From an uncultured Collinsella sp. (GTDB lineage Bacteria; Actinomycetota; Coriobacteriia; Coriobacteriales; Coriobacteriaceae), in the NCBI GenBank assembly GCA_900553935.1, contig USFK01000014.1, positions 1-18,233 on the forward strand: DNA of 18,233 bases, read 5' to 3'. Of the stretch, positions 7,226 through 12,841 are shown in pieces. Position numbers and translations under genes: made by a program. The notes beneath the pieces were generated by a model. That model made no database searches. It saw only the letters and a program-made list of their open reading frames with translations, and was not told the DNA's origin. Numbering within the stretch: the stretch's first letter is position 1; every line of letters begins with the position of its first letter.

Positions 7226-8425
7226 CTAGATAAGGTTCTTGCCAGACACCTTATCGAAGAGATGAGTCGCGTTCTTCTCGAACTTGAACCAGATGGGGTC
7301 GCCAGCCTTGAGCGCGCCCTTGGCCTCGAGGTCGACGACGGGGATAATCAGGACAAACTGGCCGTCGGGAGCGGTCACGTGGACATGCTCGGTCGAGCCC
7401 ATGAGCTCGGTCACCTCGACGGTGCCCTGGAGCGCACCCTCCTCGTCCTTGTCGGCAAGCAGAATCTGCTCGGGGCGCACGCCGGCCGTAATCTCCTTCA
7501 CGTCGCCGCCGTCCCAGTTGAGGGCAAGCTGAGCGCAAGTCTCCGGGGCGAGCGCCACGTTCATATCCTCGGTCTTGACAGTAAAGCCGTTGCCCGAGCG
7601 CACCAGCTGGGCATCGAAGAAGTTCATCTGCGGCACGCCGATGAAGCCGGCGACGAAGATGTTCGCGGGATGGTTGAAGACCTCCTGCGGCGTGGCGATC
7701 TGCTGGACGACGCCGTCCTTCATGACCACGATGCGGTCGCCGAGGGTCATAGCCTCGGTCTGGTCGTGGGTAACGTAGATGAAGGTGCCCTTGATCTCGT
7801 GACGCAGCTTAATGAGCTCGGCGCGCATCTGGTTACGAAGCTTGGCATCCAGGTTGGACAGCGGCTCGTCCATCAGGAAGACCTTGGGGTCACGCACGAT
7901 GGCGCGGCCGATGGCGACGCGCTGGCGCTGGCCGCCGGAGAGCGCCTTGGGCTTACGGTCGAGGTACTCGGTAATACCCAGGATCTCGGCAGCGGAGCGA
8001 ACCTTACGGTCGATCTCGTCCTTGGGGACCTTCTTGAGCTCAAGCGTAAACGCCATGTTCTCGTACACCGTCATATTGGGGTACAGAGCGTAGCTCTGGA
8101 ACACCATGGCGATGTCGCGGTCCTTGGGCGCCACGTCGTTGACGCGTTTGCCGTCGATGAGCACGTCGCCGGAGGTGATGTCCTCTAGGCCGGCGACCAT
8201 GCGCATCGTCGTGGACTTACCGCAGCCAGAGGGGCCAACGAGGACGATGAACTCCTGGTCGTGAACGGTGAGGTTGAAGTCCTCTACAGCGAGCACACCG
8301 TCCTCGGTAACCTTGAGGTTGTGCTTCTTCTCCTCGGTCTTCTTCTTTTTGCCAAAGAAGCCCTTCTTTTTTGACTCGTTGTTGGGATACACCTTCTGAA
8401 CATGTTTGAGAACGATCTCGGCCAT
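7226..8425 (-). CDS. Sugar ABC transporter ATP-binding protein (MsmK/UgpC/MalK type)
   Basis: The ATP-hydrolysing subunit of a CUT1 carbohydrate importer, acting at the inner face of the membrane as a dimer. In the 399 residues, Walker A is GPSGCGKST (64-72), the Q-loop VFQSYALYP follows near 108-116, the signature is LSGGQRQ (162-168) and Walker B is FLMDEP (183-188). A C-terminal TOBE-like regulatory region carries the family segment ITAGVRPEQILL. An unusual Lys-rich insertion occupies residues about 15-37, between the first strand and the rest of the nucleotide-binding core. It is the last gene of the operon, 68 bases after the MalG-type permease, with an AAAGG-like RBS. MsmK-type ATPases often serve several sugar importers; whether this one does is not shown. 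Confidence 0.94.
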   Translation of the reverse strand: MAEIVLKHVQKVYPNNESKKKGFFGKKKKTEEKKHNLKVTEDGVLAVEDFNLTVHDQEFIVLVGPSGCGKSTTMRMVAGLEDITSGDVLIDGKRVNDVAPKDRDIAMVFQSYALYPNMTVYENMAFTLELKKVPKDEIDRKVRSAAEILGITEYLDRKPKALSGGQRQRVAIGRAIVRDPKVFLMDEPLSNLDAKLRNQMRAELIKLRHEIKGTFIYVTHDQTEAMTLGDRIVVMKDGVVQQIATPQEVFNHPANIFVAGFIGVPQMNFFDAQLVRSGNGFTVKTEDMNVALAPETCAQLALNWDGGDVKEITAGVRPEQILLADKDEEGALQGTVEVTELMGSTEHVHVTAPDGQFVLIIPVVDLEAKGALKAGDPIWFKFEKNATHLFDKVSGKNLI

Positions 8426-8443
8426 GTCTCTACCTTTCGATAC

Positions 8444-8468
8444 GCGGCGCCGCGCTGAGGGGCGCCGC
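8444..8468 (-). other. Intergenic GC hairpin before the ATPase gene
   Basis: GCGGCGCC (8444-8451) pairs with GGCGCCGC (8461-8468) around a 9-base loop, in the gap between the MalG-type permease and the ATPase gene. There is no U-tract, so it is more likely an mRNA-processing or stabilising structure than a terminator. Confidence 0.45.
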
Positions 8469-8493
8469 CAAAACTTGCAAAACAGTTACGGCA

Positions 8494-9333
8494 TCAGCCC
8501 TTGACGGCACCTGCCACCACACCGTCGATGATGTACTTCTGGCAGAAGATGTACATGATGACGATGGGGACAACGACCATCATGATGCAGGCCATCATGG
8601 GGCCGAGCTCGACGTGGCCATAGCCGCCGCGGAAGTACTGGATCAAAATAGGAATGGTCTTGTACTTGGTGGAGTCGAGCGTAAGGTAGGGCAGCAGATA
8701 GTCGTTCCAGACCCACATGGTCTCAAGGATGCCGACCGAAAGATAGGTGGGCTTCATAATGGGAAGGACGATCTTAAAGAACACTTGGACCGGGTTGCAG
8801 CCGTCAATCATGGCCGCCTCCTCGATCTCGAGCGGGATGTTCTTTACAAAGCCGGCGAACATAAAGACCGCCAGGCCCGCGCCAAAGCCCAGATAGATAA
8901 AGCAGATGTTGAACGGCGTATTAAAGCCGATGCGGTCCGCCAAATTGGACAGCGTGAACATCAGCATCTGGAACGGTACGACCATCGAGAACACGAACAG
9001 GTAATAGAAGAAGTTCGAGATCTTGTTGTTGACACGAACCACGTACCAAGCGCACATGGAGCAGCACACCAGAATCAGCACGACCGACGTGACTGTGATG
9101 ATGAGCGAGTACATAAACGCCGAGGCAAAGCCCTGCTCGTTAAGAGCGTGCACGTAGTTTGCGAGGCCGTTGAACGTCTCGGGCGTGAGCAGATCGAACG
9201 CCGTGGTGGTGCTGATTGCGGTCCCCTTCTTAAAGGAATTGAGCGCAATCATGAACACAGGGTAGATCCACGCGAGCGACAGAATCGTAAAGAAGATCGA
9301 GAGCGCGCGGTTAATAGCCTTATCGCGTTTCAT
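8494..9333 (-). CDS. Sugar ABC transporter permease, MalG type
   Basis: An inner-membrane channel subunit of a CUT1 carbohydrate importer. The 279 residues contain about six hydrophobic segments (first at about 12-32, then 73-98, 108-128, 142-163, 195-215 and 240-262). The EAA loop that docks on the ATPase is at 171-193 (EEAAMIDGCNPVQVFFKIVL). Its ATG overlaps the stop of the upstream permease by one base (TAATG, position 9333), so the two are translationally coupled and made in equal amounts. The substrate is not readable from the permease; context favours an alpha-glucoside or maltodextrin. Confidence 0.93.
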   Translation of the reverse strand: MKRDKAINRALSIFFTILSLAWIYPVFMIALNSFKKGTAISTTTAFDLLTPETFNGLANYVHALNEQGFASAFMYSLIITVTSVVLILVCCSMCAWYVVRVNNKISNFFYYLFVFSMVVPFQMLMFTLSNLADRIGFNTPFNICFIYLGFGAGLAVFMFAGFVKNIPLEIEEAAMIDGCNPVQVFFKIVLPIMKPTYLSVGILETMWVWNDYLLPYLTLDSTKYKTIPILIQYFRGGYGHVELGPMMACIMMVVVPIVIMYIFCQKYIIDGVVAGAVKG

Positions 9334-10187
9334 TACTGCTGCACCTCCTTGGACCTCGTGGCCTTAAGCTGGATCATAGAAATAGCGACAACCAGGATGC
9401 AGAAGATAACTGCCTTGGCCTGACCGATGCCCTGCCATGCGATGCCAGCACGCGAATAGAACGTGTTGTAGATGTTCAGGGCGAGCATCTCGGTGGAGTG
9501 CGCCGGGGCACCACCGGTAAGGGCGAGGTTCTGGTCGAACAGCTTAAAGCCGTTGGTGATGGACAGGAACAGGCAGATGGTGATGGTCGGCATCAGGTTG
9601 GGGATCTTAACCTTCCAAAACGTCTGCCATGCCGTAGCGCCGTCGACCTTGGCGGCCTCGATGTAGTCAGACGGGATGGACTGCAGACCGGCGATGTAGA
9701 TGATCATCATGTAGCCGACCTGCTGCCACAGGGTCAGGATGATAAGGCCCCAGAAGCCAGCAGCAGAGTTAAGGGCGATGAGCTGGGCGCCCACGTTGGA
9801 GAGCAGGCAGTTGATCAGAATCTGCCAAATGTAACCCAGTACAATGCCGCCAATCAGGTTAGGCATAAAGAAAATCGTACGGAAGATGTTGGTGCCCTTG
9901 AGCGCCTTGCGAGTGAGCGCCTGCGCAATGGCCAGCGCGATCACGTTGATGAGCACCGTCGACAGGAAGGCAAACGCCACCGTAAAGAAGAACGACGTGG
10001 AGAACTGCGGATCGGACAGCGCGCGCACGTAGTTCTCGATACCGACAAAGTGCGCGTTATTGATGGTAATAAACTGGCAGAACGAGAGATAGAAACCCTG
10101 GATAAAGGGAATCACGAACCCGATCATAAACGCCAGGCACGTGGGCAGCATAAAGAGCGGCCACCAGCGCTTGAGTGCTTTGCCCAT
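9333..10187 (-). CDS. Sugar ABC transporter permease, MalF type
   Basis: The partner channel subunit of the CUT1 importer, 284 residues with about six membrane segments. The first is at about 10-35 and includes the typical motif WPLFMLPTCLAFMIGFVIPF. The EAA loop is near 176-195 (YIEAAKVDGATAWQTFWKVK). It lacks the long extra N-terminal region of the E. coli MalF protein, as is usual for Gram-positive forms. AAAGGA precedes the ATG by eight bases. It follows the binding-protein gene after an 87-base gap that contains a strong hairpin, and overlaps the MalG-type gene by one base. Confidence 0.93.
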   Translation of the reverse strand: MGKALKRWWPLFMLPTCLAFMIGFVIPFIQGFYLSFCQFITINNAHFVGIENYVRALSDPQFSTSFFFTVAFAFLSTVLINVIALAIAQALTRKALKGTNIFRTIFFMPNLIGGIVLGYIWQILINCLLSNVGAQLIALNSAAGFWGLIILTLWQQVGYMMIIYIAGLQSIPSDYIEAAKVDGATAWQTFWKVKIPNLMPTITICLFLSITNGFKLFDQNLALTGGAPAHSTEMLALNIYNTFYSRAGIAWQGIGQAKAVIFCILVVAISMIQLKATRSKEVQQ

Positions 10188-10207
10188 AGAAGGGTCCTTT
10201 CAATATG

Positions 10208-10243
10208 CAGGGGGCGGGCAAACCTACGTCTGCCCGCCCCCTG
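10208..10243 (-). other. Strong hairpin between binding-protein and permease genes
   Basis: CAGGGGGCGGGCA (10208-10220) and TGCCCGCCCCCTG (10231-10243) form a perfect 13-bp stem with a 10-base loop. No T-run follows on the minus strand. In sugar ABC operons such structures are known to protect the upstream binding-protein message or to dampen read-through, giving excess binding protein. Here that role is inferred from position. Confidence 0.7.
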
Positions 10244-10274
10244 TCGCTAATCAGATAGCTTGGGCAGCAACTGC

Positions 10275-11591
10275 TTACTCGGAAGCAGCCTTCTCGGTCT
10301 TCCAGCCATCGACGAAGGCGTTCTTGACGCCGTCCCACTTGGTGTTGTCGGCAGCATAAGCGATGAGAGCCTGCTTGAGGTTCTTCTTCCACTCCTCGGA
10401 GGGGATGTAAACGAAGTCCCAAGCGACGGTCTTCTTGCCGTCCTTGGCCATAGCAACGGCCTGCTGCGAGAAGACGTTGGTGGTCTCCTTAGCGCTCTTG
10501 AACGGGGCGGTCAGACCCATCTTGTCAGCGATGATGCTGGTGGCGGTGTCAGAAGTGACGCACCAATACATGAAGTCCTCGGTGGCCTTCTGGGCATCCT
10601 CGGAAGCCTGGGAGCTGACGCACCAGTAGTTCTCGCCGCCGGAGCACAGGCCCTGGTTCTCCTCGCCGTCGACGCCGATGTAGATCGGCAGCATGCCGAG
10701 CTGGTCGTCGGTCATACCGGCCTTGGTGAGGTCGGCGTAGGCCCAAGAGCCGTTCTGGTAGAAGACGGCCTTGCCGGTTGCGAACTCGTTGGTGGCGTCG
10801 TCACCGGTCTTGGAGGCGAGCTGCGAAGGATCGCAGGTGGAGTCGGTGATGTACAGGTCGAAGATCTGCTTAAAGTTGTCGAGATACTCGCCCTTGATCT
10901 CGTCGTCCTCCTGGTTGTGCTCCTTCTCGAACTCGTAGTAGAGCGGGAGGTTGGCGAGGTGGGTGGTGTAGCGCCAGCTGGAGGAGTCATCCATGCCGGC
11001 GGAAGTGAAGGCACCGTCAACGCCGAGCTCGTCCTTGCGGGCTTGGATGTCATCGGCGCAAGCCTTCAGCTTGTCGAAGGAGTTGATGTCCTCGGCCTTG
11101 TAGCCGGCCTTCTCGAGGAGCTCCTTGTTGTAGATGATGCCGTAGCTCTCCTGAACCCAGTCGATACCCAGATCCTTGCCGTCGGACTGCAGCGCCAGGG
11201 AGTCGTCGATGAGCTCACCGCGGAGCTTGGTGTCGGAAAGATCGGCGCAGTAGTCCTTCCAGTTCTTAAGGCCGGTGGGGCCGTTGACCTGGAACAGCGT
11301 CGGAGCGGAGCTCTTGGACATCTCGGACTTGAGCTTCTCCTCGTAGGTGTTGGAGGCGGCGGTCACGATCTTGACCTCGACGCCCTTCTCCTTCTTGTAC
11401 GCCTTGGCGATCTCCTTCCACTCCTTGTCGACCTCAGGCTTAAATTGGAGGAAGTAGACCTCGGCAGCGTCACCAGAAGCAGAGGAGCCGGAGCCGGCAG
11501 AACCACCACAGCCCACGAGACCCAGACCAAGAACCGCAGCCGCGGAGCCAGCGAAGCCCAGGAACTGCCTTCTGCTCATTTCGTTCTTCAT
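10275..11591 (-). CDS. Sugar ABC transporter substrate-binding lipoprotein (CUT1), Tat-type signal
   Basis: Captures the sugar outside the membrane and delivers it to the permeases. The 438 residues begin with MKNEMSRRQFLGF. This is a canonical twin-arginine motif (SRRQFLG, 6-12) followed by a hydrophobic stretch and the lipobox LVGC with lipidated Cys28, then a Gly/Ser linker. The mature part has the family-1 solute-binding pattern: EVYFLQFKPEVDKEWKEIAK at the N-terminus, FATGKAVFYQNGSWAY in the middle and MGLTAPF near the C-terminal hinge. An in-frame GTG at 11609 exists, but the ATG at 11591 has AAAGGGTGG six bases upstream. It is first in its operon. The ligand is not readable; proximity to MalQ, GlgP and a TreR-like regulator suggests an alpha-glucoside or maltodextrin. 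Confidence 0.92.
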   Translation of the reverse strand: MKNEMSRRQFLGFAGSAAAVLGLGLVGCGGSAGSGSSASGDAAEVYFLQFKPEVDKEWKEIAKAYKKEKGVEVKIVTAASNTYEEKLKSEMSKSSAPTLFQVNGPTGLKNWKDYCADLSDTKLRGELIDDSLALQSDGKDLGIDWVQESYGIIYNKELLEKAGYKAEDINSFDKLKACADDIQARKDELGVDGAFTSAGMDDSSSWRYTTHLANLPLYYEFEKEHNQEDDEIKGEYLDNFKQIFDLYITDSTCDPSQLASKTGDDATNEFATGKAVFYQNGSWAYADLTKAGMTDDQLGMLPIYIGVDGEENQGLCSGGENYWCVSSQASEDAQKATEDFMYWCVTSDTATSIIADKMGLTAPFKSAKETTNVFSQQAVAMAKDGKKTVAWDFVYIPSEEWKKNLKQALIAYAADNTKWDGVKNAFVDGWKTEKAASE

Positions 11592-11679
11592 TACAATCCA
11601 CCCTTTCACACCGTGGCGGCACCCTTTGCCGCCGCCTTCGGAGATTGGCTCGGGGACTTTGCCCCTTTTGCTGATTTGT

Positions 11680-11711
11680 ACAATACGCTATTTGGCTAGT
11701 TGTTTGAACAA
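11680..11711 (-). promoter_or_regulatory. ABC operon promoter with embedded operator
   Basis: On the minus strand TTCAAA (11703-11708) and TATTGT (11680-11685) are 17 bases apart and form a plausible -35/-10 pair about 90 bases before the binding-protein ATG. The -35 lies inside the near-perfect palindrome TTGTTTGAACAA (11700-11711). The same 12-bp word overlaps the -35 of the regulator gene. Binding there would block RNA polymerase. The promoter elements are moderate matches; operator identity is inferred. Confidence 0.55.
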
Positions 11712-11774
11712 GTATTACTAGAGCGGTAGAAAAACTTCGGTGAACGGTAATTTCAACTTGATACTTGACAAGTT

Positions 11775-11786
11775 TTGTATAAACAA
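11775..11786 (-). promoter_or_regulatory. Second, upstream TreR-like operator of the ABC operon
   Basis: TTGTATAAACAA is a 12-bp palindrome with one asymmetric pair, 75 bases upstream of the operator at 11700-11711. As I recall, the Bacillus TreR operator is close to TTGTATATACAA, which this differs from at one position. The two sites could cooperate by looping. The stretch between them is rich in ACTTG/CAAGT words, including the palindrome ACTTGACAAGT (11763-11773). Confidence 0.5.
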
Positions 11787-11804
11787 TTACTTGTTATCGA
11801 ATGC

Positions 11805-11859
11805 AGAGAAAACGCCCGGTCAAGCCGATGCATCGTCGGTTTGACCGGGCGTTTTCTCT
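11805..11859 (-). terminator. Long-stem bidirectional terminator of the GntR gene
   Basis: A 24-bp stem (11805-11828 with 11836-11859, one wobble) with a 7-base loop. The outer arms carry AGAGAAAA and TTTTCTCT, so an A/T-rich tract is on both sides. It lies 38 bases after the regulator stop and isolates the regulator transcript from the ABC promoter. Confidence 0.85.
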
Positions 11860-11897
11860 TTGAGGACATGAGTCTCGTCAGGCTGCGAGCTAGCCGG

Positions 11898-12617
11898 CTA
11901 TCGCTTGGAGTTAACGCGGTAGTGGAAGATCTCGGGGTGTGTGCGAGCGTGCGTCACCTCAAATAAGATGCCGTCCGAGGTGTACGACTGGCTCTCCATA
12001 ACGGCGACGCAGTTGTACTTGCCAAGGTCCAAGTAGCTGCAGTCCTCATCGTTGGCAAGCTCGACGCTCACCGTACGGCGGCTCGCCATCACTTTGACGC
12101 CACGCTTGTGCTCCAGATAGTCGTAGATAGAGCTTGCCGCAATCTCGGGGGTCAGGCCCTTGGCGATCGACTCCAAAAAGTAGCCGTGGTCCACCTGGCG
12201 CGCGCTGCCGTTGAGGCTTCGGACACGCACGACGCGAATCAGCTCCTCGCCCACCTTAAAGCCAAGGCGGCGCGACAGTTGCTCAGTGCAAATCAAATGT
12301 TCAAAAGACTTGACCTCGGTCGATGCGACGGCATTGTTGCGTTTTGCGAACTCGCCAAACGACTCAACCTCTTCGAGTGCGCCCAGCATGTCGGTTTCGC
12401 CCTTAAGCCAAATAACGCGCACGCCCTTGCCGTGTATAGGCTGCACAAACATCTGGTCGGCCAGCATGCTCAAGGCGCGTCGAACGGTATTGCGCGTGCA
12501 GCCAAACTCCGCGGTCAGCTCGGCTTCGGTTGGCAGCATCTCCTGAAACGCATAGGTCCCGTTAATGATGCGCGAACGGATCTCGCGGTAGATTCCTTCG
12601 TAAATCGCTTTTGGCAT
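11898..12617 (-). CDS. GntR-family regulator with UTRA domain, TreR-like
   Basis: A 239-residue transcription factor. Residues 1-70 are a winged helix-turn-helix of the GntR type (YEGIYREIRSRIINGTYA, LPTEAELTAEFGCTRNTVRR, HGKGVRVI). Residues about 90-237 are a UTRA effector domain. The stretch SIYDYLEHKRGVKV and the ending with FEVTHARTHPEIFHYRV closely resemble, as I remember it, Bacillus TreR, the trehalose-6-phosphate-responsive repressor. The ligand is therefore likely a sugar or sugar phosphate. The ATG at 12617 follows GAGGTGA. It is divergent from the PTS-HAD gene and sits beside the ABC operon. A copy of the shared palindrome overlaps its own -35, which suggests autoregulation. Confidence 0.9.
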   Translation of the reverse strand: MPKAIYEGIYREIRSRIINGTYAFQEMLPTEAELTAEFGCTRNTVRRALSMLADQMFVQPIHGKGVRVIWLKGETDMLGALEEVESFGEFAKRNNAVASTEVKSFEHLICTEQLSRRLGFKVGEELIRVVRVRSLNGSARQVDHGYFLESIAKGLTPEIAASSIYDYLEHKRGVKVMASRRTVSVELANDEDCSYLDLGKYNCVAVMESQSYTSDGILFEVTHARTHPEIFHYRVNSKR

Positions 12618-12650
12618 AACTTCACCTCTAATGAATATGTATGGCTAGGC

Positions 12651-12681
12651 ACGATAGCATTTCTTAAAGTTGTTTAAACCG
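12651..12681 (-). promoter_or_regulatory. Promoter and operator of the GntR gene
   Basis: On the minus strand an extended -10 (TGCTATCGT, with hexamer at 12651-12656) is preceded at 16 bases by TTTAAA (12673-12678). That -35 is the centre of the palindrome-like word TTGTTTAAACCG (12670-12681). The geometry matches the ABC operon promoter, where the operator also sits on the -35. Confidence 0.5.
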
Positions 12682-12718
12682 ATTATCGGTAAAGTACGGA
12701 TTATTTACCGTCGACGGT
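12679..12718. promoter_or_regulatory. Additional palindromes in the divergent intergenic region
   Basis: Two perfect palindromes lie between the regulator and PTS genes: CCGATTATCGG (12679-12689) and ACCGTCGACGGT (12707-12718). In addition CGGTAAA and TTTACCG form an inverted pair between them. The CG-centred 12-mer is reminiscent of LacI-family operators. These could bind a second regulator. The remaining 12719-12778 shows nothing distinctive. Confidence 0.35.
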
Positions 12719-12778
12719 TCCCCCGAAACCCAAATCGGACCGAATCAAAACCGCCAATGCGGCAAGCAGCCAGTCCTC

Positions 12779-12803
12779 TACAATGAGTTCATTGTTTAAA
12801 CGT
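12779..12803 (+). promoter_or_regulatory. Promoter and operator of the PTS-HAD gene
   Basis: TACAAT (12779-12784) is a plausible -10. The word TTGTTTAAACGT (12792-12803) would then lie at about the transcription start, where a bound repressor could block initiation. No clear -35 is seen. The word matches the half-site and centre of the other operators. Confidence 0.45.
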
Positions 12804-12841
12804 TCTTGCTCGCACAGCATGTTGCATCCGGAAGGCATATT

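Noticed and set aside
10260..11699. Long open frame (479 codons) on the plus strand opposite the binding-protein gene
   Set aside because: It is an antisense shadow produced by GC-rich codon usage: low-complexity Leu/Val/Gly translation, no ribosome site, and the minus-strand frame encodes a clear lipoprotein.
12806..12841. Earlier TTG start for the PTS-HAD gene
   Set aside because: It overlaps the promoter/operator region and lacks a ribosome site, while the ATG at 12842 has GGAAGG at good spacing.
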